Shown: in pieces, positions 1 through 6,099 of the stretch
Layout: each line of letters starts with the position of its first letter
How positions within the stretch are numbered: position 1 is the first letter of the stretch
Source: Desulfobacteraceae bacterium
GTDB lineage: Bacteria > Desulfobacterota > DSM-4660 > Desulfatiglandales > Desulfatiglandaceae
Reading direction: 5' to 3'
Assembly: GCA_011048855.1 (NCBI GenBank)
Contig: DSCZ01000427.1
Coordinates: forward strand, 1 to 6,823
DNA length: 6,823 nucleotides
The notes under the pieces: model-generated
Databases searched by the model: none
What the model was told of the DNA's origin: nothing
Seen by the model: the letters and a program-made list of their open reading frames with translations, nothing else
Position numbers and translations under genes: made by a program

Positions 1-2
1 CT

Positions 3-68
3 CTTTATACCGTGGGAGAATCGCTCAGCCATCTGGATCCAGAAAGATGGGCGCCTGAAATCATATAA
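3..68 (+). CDS. Possible 3' end of an unidentified upstream gene (partial)
   Basis: A frame open from the window edge ends at a TAA at 66-68 and would encode a 21-residue tail reading LYTVGESLSHLDPERWAPEI followed by Ile. The mix of charged, hydrophobic and aromatic residues looks like a real C-terminus more than the two other forward frames do, but those frames are also open for 18 to 27 codons, so the choice is weak. I do not recognise the family. If real, the gene ends 47 bp before lptD on the same strand and could be co-transcribed with it. Confidence 0.3.
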   Translation, partial: LYTVGESLSHLDPERWAPEII

Positions 69-103
69 AATTTTATCTCTTTAAACCGTTTTTTTTTTGC
101 CGC

Positions 104-110
104 AAGGGAG
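104..110 (+). promoter_or_regulatory. Ribosome binding site of lptD
   Basis: AAGGGAG lies 5 nt before the ATG at 116. It favours this start over the in-frame ATG at 134, which has no purine-rich site before it. A run of ten T residues (89-98) sits just upstream of it in the leader. Confidence 0.75.
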
Positions 111-115
111 CCAGG

Positions 116-2335
116 ATGAAACCAGCCGGCTGCATGAAAAAGGGCTTTCTGGTCATATTTTCAATTGCGTTGCTGCTTTTCACCGATGCGCGGCTTTCGC
201 CCCAGGCGTTCGGCGAAGAGAAACGCACCGGCCGCCGAACCGGCGAGGGCGAAATACGTTCGGAGATCGAAGCCGGCAGGCTCAGTTATGATGCAGAAAA
301 GCGCATATACATTGCCGTGGATGATGTGGTTATAACCCGTGAAAACCAGGTCCTCAGTTCACAGGCCGCGGAATATGACGAGTCGACGGGAACCGCCCGG
401 GTGCCGGGTTCTTTCCGGTTGGAGGTTGACGGGGATGTGCTGACCGGGCGCGACGGTGTATTCGATCTCTTGAACGAAACCGGGCACATGGAAGACGGAC
501 AGCTTTTCCTTGCGGATGACAATGCTTACATGCGGGCGAAAAAAATCGAAAAACTGGGAGCGAAAAGGTTCTTAATGAGTGATTGCCTCGTTACCACCTG
601 TGAAGGCGAGTGCCCCACATGGTCGATAGCAGGCTCCGAAGTGGATGTGACGCTGGAAGGATACGGCAAGGTGAACCATGCTTCGTTTCGCATCAGGAAT
701 GTTCCGGTTCTATACATCCCGTATTTCCTTTTTCCGGCCAAGATTAAACGCCAGAGCGGACTGCTTCCACCCACTTTCGGTTATTCCGATCGAACCGGGG
801 CGGATTTAGAAATTCCATTTTTCTGGGCCATCTCCGATTCGACCGATGCGACTTTTTATCAACGGTACCTGACTCGGAGAGGCTACATGCAGGGCCTGGA
901 ATATCGGTATATGACCACCGAGGATTCCCGCGGCAGTTTCATGCTTGATGTTCTTTCGGACAGGCGGGACATTAAAAATACAACCGATCCTGATGAAATC
1001 GACCTGAGTCCCTTCGAAAGGACCAACACCACCCGCTACTGGGCCAGGGGAAGGGCTGACCAGGAATTACCGCTGGATATCCAGGGACGCCTGGATGTTG
1101 ACTTTGTCAGCGACCAGGATTACCTGCGTGAGTTTAAAAAAAGTGGATTGGGGCTCCAGGCCCGCCCGGACCTGGAAAGCCGATGGGACAGGCCTTTCGA
1201 AGAAATCTGGGCTCCCTTCAGAAGATCCGCCTTGAGGCTGAGCCGGGACGGCGGACTTTACAGTCTTCAGGCAGGGATGGAATATTATCAGCGCCCTGAA
1301 AGCCTCCCGGATGATCCCACCCCTCAGCCCCTTGGCAGCATGATGTTCGACCTGTTACCCCGGAGGATCTTAGAAACCCCTGTCTATGCCGGCATGAGGA
1401 CAGACTTCGACCATGTCTGGAGGGAACATGGAGCCACCGGCTACAGGACATCAGTTTCGCCGGCCTTCTCCATTCCATTCACCATCGGTCCTTACCTGCA
1501 GGTAGAGCCTTTCTCGGAGTACACGATAGCGCACCAGCGGTATCAAGGGTCGACGGGGGGAAACGACACGAGGACAAGGCACATACACGACTCCGGCCTG
1601 CAGTTGTCAACCGCATTCGACCGCATCTTCAGACCCGGATTCTTTCAGGCAGCGGCTGTGAAACATCGCCTGCGGCCTGAACTCACCTACCGCTACAGGG
1701 GTCCCGGCGATGCCGAAAGGCCGGCCCCCTGGTACGAACCGGTGGACCAGGAGGGGCGGTTGAACCAGGTGGTGCTGTCCTTGAAGAATTTCCTCGATGC
1801 AAGATACGACAGGGACGAAAAAACCACTTATCGCCAGTGGGGGTATTTATATCTGGACCAGGCCTACTCCATCGACCGGGCCAGGGAAGACCTGCCGCCG
1901 GGAGAAAAGCGTGAGCCGTTCGACCCCCTGATGGCCACCCTGGGGATCAACCCCGGTTCCAATCTGCGGGGCAGATTCTCGGCCGAATGGGATCATTATG
2001 AAAAAATGATTACAACGACAAACGCGTCGCTCGACATGGCTTTTGACAGGAAAGTCGGCGGCAAGGACTACTACAGCCTGGATTACAGTTCCAACCGCCT
2101 GCGGAACAGGAAGCACCTGGGAATTTCGTGCGATATATACCTGGTCAACGGAATTTCTGTGGGAGGCACGTTTGAAAGAGAATTAAAAACCAACGACAAT
2201 GTAATACAGCAGGCATGGCTGGGCCTGGAGAGACAATGCTGGGGAATGAAGTTCGCAGTGGAAAGATCTGATCGCTCAGTCGGATTTTCCTTGATGGTGA
2301 ATTTGAAAGGACTTGGAGAGTTTGGGAGCCTTTAA
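116..2335 (+). CDS. lptD: LPS-assembly outer-membrane protein LptD
   Basis: This 739-residue protein would form the outer-membrane beta-barrel of the LptD-LptE translocon, which inserts lipopolysaccharide into the outer leaflet. A signal peptide is visible: basic Lys2/Lys8/Lys9, a hydrophobic core at about 10-22, and a likely cleavage after AFG at 31-33. Residues about 48-165 read as the OstA/LptA-like periplasmic jelly-roll (alternating short strands, LSYDAEKRIYIAVDDVVI). The segment at about 167-265 carries typical LptD wording (TWSIAGSEVDV, VPVLYIPYFLFPAKIKRQSG, LLPPTFGYS). The rest is amphipathic, Tyr/Arg/Asp-rich barrel sequence ending in VGFSLMVNLKGLG. The length is close to the E. coli protein (about 784). 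Cysteines are at 157, 162, 166, 672 and 708, and the adjacent Cys pair near the C-terminus of E. coli LptD is reduced to one (QCWG). No LptE is present in the window. The family call is strong from these motifs; partners are inferred. Confidence 0.93.
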   Translation: MKPAGCMKKGFLVIFSIALLLFTDARLSPQAFGEEKRTGRRTGEGEIRSEIEAGRLSYDAEKRIYIAVDDVVITRENQVLSSQAAEYDESTGTARVPGSFRLEVDGDVLTGRDGVFDLLNETGHMEDGQLFLADDNAYMRAKKIEKLGAKRFLMSDCLVTTCEGECPTWSIAGSEVDVTLEGYGKVNHASFRIRNVPVLYIPYFLFPAKIKRQSGLLPPTFGYSDRTGADLEIPFFWAISDSTDATFYQRYLTRRGYMQGLEYRYMTTEDSRGSFMLDVLSDRRDIKNTTDPDEIDLSPFERTNTTRYWARGRADQELPLDIQGRLDVDFVSDQDYLREFKKSGLGLQARPDLESRWDRPFEEIWAPFRRSALRLSRDGGLYSLQAGMEYYQRPESLPDDPTPQPLGSMMFDLLPRRILETPVYAGMRTDFDHVWREHGATGYRTSVSPAFSIPFTIGPYLQVEPFSEYTIAHQRYQGSTGGNDTRTRHIHDSGLQLSTAFDRIFRPGFFQAAAVKHRLRPELTYRYRGPGDAERPAPWYEPVDQEGRLNQVVLSLKNFLDARYDRDEKTTYRQWGYLYLDQAYSIDRAREDLPPGEKREPFDPLMATLGINPGSNLRGRFSAEWDHYEKMITTTNASLDMAFDRKVGGKDYYSLDYSSNRLRNRKHLGISCDIYLVNGISVGGTFERELKTNDNVIQQAWLGLERQCWGMKFAVERSDRSVGFSLMVNLKGLGEFGSL

Positions 2336-2338
2336 GCC

Positions 2339-3274
2339 TCAGCGCCCTTTCCCCCGCCCACCGGCAAGGAAGCTGAGTCCCGCGACAACTGCAATTCCTG
2401 CAAACATAACAAACATAGCCGCCACTGTTTCCTTATCCAGGGCTGCCGGCAGGGTGTTTATCTGCAGCAAAGCGCTGCCGGATTCCATTGAACCCGAAGC
2501 ATCCTCCTTCCAGGGCCATACCTTTCTGAGCGATCCGAGCATAAGCCCGGTGAGCCCCGCCAGGACGATGGAATAACAGCGGTCCAGCAGCCATCCCAGG
2601 AACCTTGAAAAGATTATCAGCCCGACGCAGGCTCCAGCTGCGAGCACCGCAAGGATGCCAAAATCGCGCTGGTTGACCGCCTCCAGGACAAAATGGTATT
2701 TCCCTAAAAGAACCAGTATGAAAGCTCCTGAAATCCCCGGAAGTATCATTGCGCAAACGGCGAGAACCCCGCACAAAAAAAGAAAAAAGAGGCTTTCCGG
2801 GGTATCGACCGGGACCATGCCGACCAGTAAAAAAGTCCCGATAGCGGCGGCCGCCAGGCAAGCCAGAGCCGGGATGCTCCATCTCTCGACGCCCCGCCCC
2901 ACATTAACAACCGATGCCAGTATAAGGCCGAAGAAAAAAGACCAGATCGGCACCGGTTTGTGGACCAGCAGCCAGGCCACTGAATGGGAAACGCTCAGAA
3001 CCGCGAGAAAAATGCCTGTGCCCACCGCAGCCGGAAGACGCCACTCAACATACTCGAAAAAATCTTTAAACCGGAAGGCCGCCAGAAGCTTCACTGCCTT
3101 CATGTCAAATGAACGGATGGCATCGATCAGCCGGGTATAGATTCCGAGTATCAACGCCATGGTCCCGCCTGACACACCCGGTATCACATCCGCAACACCC
3201 ATGCAAAAGCCCTTGGCGCATAAAACGGCTTGTTTGAATGGTCCACGCGGAAGCTCCGGGAAAACGTTTTTCAT
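2339..3274 (-). CDS. popT: DUF368 (PopT-type) polyprenyl-phosphate translocase
   Basis: This 311-residue polytopic inner-membrane protein belongs to the DUF368 family. Members in Staphylococcus aureus and Vibrio cholerae have been reported to return undecaprenyl phosphate to the cytoplasmic face. Two matching Pro-Gly-x-Ser-Gly motifs mark the internal repeat: GVADVIPGVSGGT at 26-38 and CAMILPGISGAF at 174-185. Hydrophobic segments lie at about 82-104, 109-125, 134-152, 160-190, 205-228, 234-249 and 284-304. The start is placed at the ATG at 3274 because GGAG precedes it by 8 nt. The frame runs open further back to a TTG at 3361 inside uppP, but that would add 29 unconserved polar residues. 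The gene lies 55 bp downstream of uppP on the same strand, so the two are probably one transcript. It converges on lptD with a 3-bp gap. The exact lipid and direction in this organism are inferred from the family. Confidence 0.9.
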   Translation of the reverse strand: MKNVFPELPRGPFKQAVLCAKGFCMGVADVIPGVSGGTMALILGIYTRLIDAIRSFDMKAVKLLAAFRFKDFFEYVEWRLPAAVGTGIFLAVLSVSHSVAWLLVHKPVPIWSFFFGLILASVVNVGRGVERWSIPALACLAAAAIGTFLLVGMVPVDTPESLFFLFLCGVLAVCAMILPGISGAFILVLLGKYHFVLEAVNQRDFGILAVLAAGACVGLIIFSRFLGWLLDRCYSIVLAGLTGLMLGSLRKVWPWKEDASGSMESGSALLQINTLPAALDKETVAAMFVMFAGIAVVAGLSFLAGGRGKGR

Positions 3275-3282
3275 CCTCGAGA

Positions 3283-3286
3283 CTCC
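3283..3286 (-). promoter_or_regulatory. Ribosome binding site deciding the popT start
   Basis: On the minus strand GGAG is followed by 8 nt and the ATG at 3274. No comparable site precedes the upstream in-frame TTG at 3361. This supports a 311-residue protein and a 55-bp spacer after uppP rather than an overlap of the two genes. Confidence 0.6.
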
Positions 3287-3329
3287 AACAGGAAGGTTTT
3301 TTTTCGATACCAGGTGCGGCCGGAGGAGT

Positions 3330-4136
3330 TCAGGAAAATAAGAGAACAATGACCCCGGCAAACCAGCAATACGGCGTGAAATAGTAGAGCCTGCCCCTTG
3401 CGAGCATACTCATAAGCACCCGCAGGGCTCCCAGACCGACGAAAACCGCTGCGATGAAACCGGCAGCGAGGGACGGCAGTCCTATCCGTGCCGCCGCATC
3501 ATAATCAAGCTGAAGAACCACTGCTCCGAGAATCGCCGGAATCGAGAGCAGGAAGGAGAATTTTCCCGCCAAATCCCGCCGCACCCCGAACAGCAGTGCA
3601 CAAACGATGGTTATTCCCGAACGGGAAATCCCGGGCATAACGGCCATTCCCTGAGCCAATCCCACCGAAAGGGCGACCCAGGGGCCGAGGCTGGATCTCG
3701 TGTTGTACCTTTCGGGTATAAACCTCGTCAGCCCAACAATGCACCCGGTCACCAGCAGCATCAGTCCCACGGCCGAGGTCGAACCGAACATCGCCTCCAA
3801 AGATCGTCTGAAACCCAGCCCTACGGCTGCTGTCGGCAAGGTACCGATGATGACCCAGACCGCAAGCGATCCATGAGTGAAGTTCATCAAATCGGCCGGC
3901 CGGTGTCCCCGAGCAAGCCATTGCCTTAACTCAGAAAAAATCAGGAGAATATCACGCCTGAAAAAAACGCAAACAGCCATCAGGGTCGCCAGGTGCAGGA
4001 CGGTGTCGACCAGCAGTTCCGGTTCGCGGAAACCCAGCAGGTTCTTTAAAATAACCAGGTGTCCAGAGCTGCTTACCGGCAGAAATTCGGTAAGTCCCTG
4101 CAGTATACCAAGCGCGACGGTTTCGAGAACACCCAC
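3330..4136 (-). CDS. uppP: Undecaprenyl-diphosphatase UppP (BacA)
   Basis: This 268-residue integral membrane phosphatase hydrolyses undecaprenyl diphosphate to undecaprenyl phosphate, recycling the carrier for peptidoglycan and O-antigen. In E. coli it is linked to bacitracin resistance. Both family signatures are intact. The (E/Q)xxxE block is QGLTEFLPVSSSGH, with Gln13, Glu17, Ser22-24 and His26; Gln replaces the first Glu of E. coli, a variant the family tolerates. The second block is MPGISRSGIT at 167-176, with Arg172 as the probable phosphate-binding residue. Hydrophobic segments fall at about 43-60, 89-108, 118-137, 150-168, 192-210, 221-242 and 251-267, and the length is normal. The start is a GTG preceded 7 nt upstream by GGAGGG. 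It is the first gene of a probable two-gene unit with popT and is divergent from pfk across 206 bp. Confidence 0.95.
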   Translation of the reverse strand: MGVLETVALGILQGLTEFLPVSSSGHLVILKNLLGFREPELLVDTVLHLATLMAVCVFFRRDILLIFSELRQWLARGHRPADLMNFTHGSLAVWVIIGTLPTAAVGLGFRRSLEAMFGSTSAVGLMLLVTGCIVGLTRFIPERYNTRSSLGPWVALSVGLAQGMAVMPGISRSGITIVCALLFGVRRDLAGKFSFLLSIPAILGAVVLQLDYDAAARIGLPSLAAGFIAAVFVGLGALRVLMSMLARGRLYYFTPYCWFAGVIVLLFS

Positions 4137-4143
4137 GATTTCA

Positions 4144-4149
4144 CCCTCC
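4144..4149 (-). promoter_or_regulatory. Ribosome binding site of uppP (GTG start)
   Basis: GGAGGG on the minus strand lies 7 nt before the GTG at 4136. It supports the non-ATG start, and the conserved protein begins directly after it (MGVLETVALGILQGLTEF). Confidence 0.75.
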
Positions 4150-4160
4150 GTGAGTTGTGT

Positions 4161-4190
4161 CAGATATCAGAGAACGTCAGCGATTGGCAA
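4161..4190 (-). promoter_or_regulatory. Weak candidate promoter for uppP-popT
   Basis: On the minus strand TTGCCA (4190-4185) is followed after 18 nt by TATCTG (4166-4161). Transcription would start near 4154 and leave a short leader that still includes the ribosome binding site. Both boxes deviate from consensus, so this is only the best match in the region, not a firm call. Confidence 0.3.
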
Positions 4191-4221
4191 GGTCTATCTT
4201 CGATCCCGGCAATCCGGCCCC

Positions 4222-4255
4222 GACCTCGGTTCTTGACACGGGTCGAACCTTGGTC
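4222..4255. promoter_or_regulatory. Candidate operator dyad at the pfk promoter
   Basis: The left arm GACCTCGGTTC (4222-4232) and right arm GAACCTTGGTC (4245-4255) are inverted repeats matching at 9 of 11 positions, with a 12-nt centre at 4233-4244. The left arm ends directly before the -35 box, and the right arm ends directly before the -10 box. The arm centres are about 23 bp apart, roughly two helical turns, as expected for a dimeric regulator on one DNA face. The regulator is unknown, and no transcription factor gene is in the window. Confidence 0.45.
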
Positions 4256-4261
4256 TATAGT
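4233..4261 (+). promoter_or_regulatory. Sigma-70-type promoter of pfk
   Basis: TTGACA at 4233-4238 matches the -35 consensus fully. After an ideal 17-nt spacer comes TATAGT at 4256-4261, which matches the -10 consensus at five of six positions. Transcription would begin near 4268 and give a leader of about 75 nt before the pfk start codon. Confidence 0.8.
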
Positions 4262-4293
4262 TCTTCGAAATATTTTATATAGTTGCCTTGTAT

Positions 4294-4313
4294 GCAGTGG
4301 ATTCATCCGCTGC
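4294..4313 (+). promoter_or_regulatory. Hairpin in the pfk leader, followed by a U-rich stretch
   Basis: GCAGTGGA (4294-4301) pairs with TCCGCTGC (4306-4313) around a TTCA loop. This gives eight pairs including one G-U wobble. The next bases, TGTTTCTTTCATTTT, are U-rich. The hairpin begins about 27 nt after the predicted transcription start and ends 17 nt before the ribosome binding site. It could be a weak attenuator-like terminator, a 5' stabilising stem or a protein target; the interrupted U run makes full termination unlikely. Confidence 0.45.
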
Positions 4314-4330
4314 TGTTTCTTTCATTTTCC

Positions 4331-4336
4331 GGGAGG
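4331..4336 (+). promoter_or_regulatory. Ribosome binding site deciding the pfk start
   Basis: GGGAGG lies 6 nt before the ATG at 4343, which opens directly into the conserved MKVKVGVLSAGGDCPG. An in-frame TTG at 4283 would add 20 residues encoded by the leader hairpin and the ribosome binding site itself, so it is not used. Confidence 0.85.
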
Positions 4337-4342
4337 AATCCT

Positions 4343-5446
4343 ATGAAGGTCAAAGTTGGCGTGCTGTCCGCGGGTGGAGACTGCCCGGGAATCAACAGCT
4401 GTATCCGGTGGCTGGTTTATTCGGCACTCGACCGCACGTTGGTGCCTATAAGGGGTATGATGTTCGAAGTGCTCGGCATCATCGACGGTTTCAAGGGGCT
4501 TATAGAAGTCAAGCCGGACAAAAAGGACAGCGTCAAACAGTGGACCATGCCCCTCGATATGGACACCGTCCGCACATGGGACCGCTACGGCGGCACCCGC
4601 CTGGGTACCAGCCGGGTTAATCCATTCGATCCGAAGAACAACCTTTCGGATCAGCTCCTGGAAAATTATAAAAAACTTGGGCTGGATGCACTGGTGGTGA
4701 TAGGCGGTGTGGACAGCCTGGGAGTCTGTCACAAACTTTACAAGGCTGGTCTCAAGATAGTGGGCATCCCCAAAACCATCGACAGGAACCTCTCGGAGAC
4801 CGACTATACACTCGGATTCGATTCGGCGGTGAACATTATAACCCGGGACATCGACAGGATCCGCATAACCGCCGGCTCCCACAGCAGGGTATTCATAGTC
4901 GAATGCATGGGACGCAACGCCGGGTGGCTCGCACTGGAGGGAGGGGAAGCCTCAGGCTCGGCCATTATTTTGATTCCTGAGCATGATTTCGACATTGATC
5001 GCGTCGCGGAGCTGCTGGAAGACAGGAAAAAATCCGGGAAGAGATACTCGATCGTTCTGGTATCCGAAGGAGCAAAACCCAGGGGCATGGATCCAGTGCG
5101 TGAGAGCAGAGGAAAAGACGGTTTCGGTCATTTTTACCTCGGGGGCATCGGCGGCCTGCTCGCGGAGGAACTCGCCAAACAGGTCTCCGTCGAAATGCGT
5201 TATGTAGCACTCAGGCACCTTCAACGGGGCGGATCTCCCACAGCCTACGACAGGCGGATGGGACGTAAATTCGGCATTGCGGCGATCGATATGATTGTCA
5301 ACGAGGATTTTGGGAGGATGGTGGGTTACAGGCAGGGAGAAATGACATCGGTTCCGCTCAAAAAGACCATAGAGCGGTTGAACCTGGTGAATGTCGAAAA
5401 ATTCTATGACACCCGGAATTATAAGAGCCTGGACCGGATTCTCTGA
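4343..5446 (+). CDS. 6-phosphofructokinase family protein, pyrophosphate-type, with altered metal-site residues
   Basis: This 367-residue cytoplasmic protein matches the PFK fold that phosphorylates fructose 6-phosphate. Visible blocks: GGDCPGIN (11-18), GGTRLGTSR (83-91), VIGGVDSLG (119-127), IPKTIDRNLSETDYT (142-156), SRVFIVECMGRNAGW (181-195), SEGA (241-244) and RHLQRGGSPTAYDR (291-304). Asp124 and Lys144 stand where E. coli PfkA has Gly104 and Gly124; that Asp/Lys pair is typical of pyrophosphate-dependent enzymes. The likely catalytic base Asp147 (E. coli Asp127), Arg182, Met189/Arg191, Glu242, Arg286, His292 and Arg295 are kept. Unusually, Val123, Arg148 and Asn149 replace E. coli Asp103, Asn128 and Asp129, two of which help hold Mg2+. 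The nucleotides read cleanly with no frameshift. The protein is longer than PfkA (320). It is probably monocistronic. Family membership is sure; phosphoryl donor and full activity are inferred. A divergent paralogue with another sugar-phosphate substrate or a regulatory role is possible. Confidence 0.9.
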   Translation: MKVKVGVLSAGGDCPGINSCIRWLVYSALDRTLVPIRGMMFEVLGIIDGFKGLIEVKPDKKDSVKQWTMPLDMDTVRTWDRYGGTRLGTSRVNPFDPKNNLSDQLLENYKKLGLDALVVIGGVDSLGVCHKLYKAGLKIVGIPKTIDRNLSETDYTLGFDSAVNIITRDIDRIRITAGSHSRVFIVECMGRNAGWLALEGGEASGSAIILIPEHDFDIDRVAELLEDRKKSGKRYSIVLVSEGAKPRGMDPVRESRGKDGFGHFYLGGIGGLLAEELAKQVSVEMRYVALRHLQRGGSPTAYDRRMGRKFGIAAIDMIVNEDFGRMVGYRQGEMTSVPLKKTIERLNLVNVEKFYDTRNYKSLDRIL

Positions 5447-5454
5447 TTATTTTT

Positions 5455-6060
5455 CTATACCGGTATACGCCGTTTCATCGCGTGGTCGATCGTCATACGA
5501 TCCATGTACTTCAAATCGCCGCCCAGCGGCACACCCAGCGCTATTCTTGTAACCTTGAGGTCCGGTGCCTTCTCGGCGAATTGTTTCGTCAGGTACGCCG
5601 CGGTTGCCTCACCTTCTGCGGTTGGATTTGTTGCAAGGATAACCTCGCTGTAAACCTCCCTGTTCAGTCGTTTCAAAAGCTCGGGAATTTTTATGTCATC
5701 CGGCCCGATTCCGTCCAAAGGTGCAAGCACACCGTGGAGGACATGATATTTACCTTTGAAAACACCGGATTCCTCTATTGCAAGCTGGTCTCCCGGCCCT
5801 TCGACGATGCAGAGTGAACCGTTCGCCCGGGCTTCATTCGTACAAATCGCGCACGGATCCGTATCAGTTAAATTGCAGCATACCGAGCATATCCTGATCT
5901 GATCCTTGACTTCCACAAGGCAGCGTGCGAGCGCGTCGGCAAGTGAACGATCGCTCCTCAGTATATGAAGGCCCAGGCGGGCCGCAGACTTCTGCCCGAT
6001 GCCCGGAAGCCGAACCAGCTGGGCTATCAATCTTTCAAGAGGCGGCGGATATATACCCAT
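5455..6060 (-). CDS. recR: Recombination mediator protein RecR
   Basis: This 201-residue protein has the usual length and architecture of RecR, which acts with RecF/RecO to load RecA on gapped, SSB-coated DNA. In order it shows a helix-hairpin-helix (LVRLPGIGQKSAARLGLHIL, about 15-34), a zinc finger with Cys58, Cys61, Cys70 and Cys73 (Cx2C-x8-Cx2C), and a Toprim domain from about 82 (LCIVEGPGDQLAIE, with Glu87 and Asp91). The family blocks YHVLHG, GIGPDDI, ATNPTAEGEATAAYL and RIALGVPLGGDLKYMD follow. The ATG start is preceded by AGGAAGGG, leaving 5 nt before the start. It lies 39 bp after ybaB on the same strand and is the last gene of the dnaX-ybaB-recR unit. It ends 8 bp from pfk, which converges on it. 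All key residues I can check are present. Confidence 0.97.
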   Translation of the reverse strand: MGIYPPPLERLIAQLVRLPGIGQKSAARLGLHILRSDRSLADALARCLVEVKDQIRICSVCCNLTDTDPCAICTNEARANGSLCIVEGPGDQLAIEESGVFKGKYHVLHGVLAPLDGIGPDDIKIPELLKRLNREVYSEVILATNPTAEGEATAAYLTKQFAEKAPDLKVTRIALGVPLGGDLKYMDRMTIDHAMKRRIPV

Positions 6061-6099
6061 TTGTTCCCTTCCTGAATTTCTCAGTCGAAAAACCCGCGA

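Noticed and set aside
65..76. ATAAAATTTTAT palindrome and TATAAA as a terminator or lptD promoter
   Set aside because: The stem is all A/T and unstable, and there is no convincing -35 box at the proper distance from TATAAA. I could not support either call.
97..291. 64-codon frame overlapping the lptD start
   Set aside because: It overlaps the lptD signal peptide region out of frame, is rich in Arg/His as frame shadows often are, and has no ribosome binding site of its own.
2655..3140. 161-codon forward open frame antisense to popT
   Set aside because: It lies wholly opposite a well-supported membrane protein, its product is a Lys/Arg/Thr/Ser-rich low-order sequence, and no ribosome binding site or family pattern is visible.
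3275..3361. Longer popT starting at a TTG inside uppP
   Set aside because: The added 29 residues are not typical of the DUF368 family and lack a ribosome binding site; the ATG at 3274 has one.
4189..4269. Two GGTCTAT copies (4191-4197 and 4252-4258) as a repeated regulator site
   Set aside because: Seven matching bases in AT/GC-mixed DNA can arise by chance, and the second copy is explained by the -10 region and right dyad arm.
5456..5467. TATACCGGTATA palindrome at the recR-pfk convergent junction as a bidirectional terminator
   Set aside because: The perfect 12-bp palindrome leaves only a 4-bp AT stem once a loop is allowed, and it is part of the last recR codons. A T5 run lies beside it (5450-5454), but no GC-rich stem precedes it.
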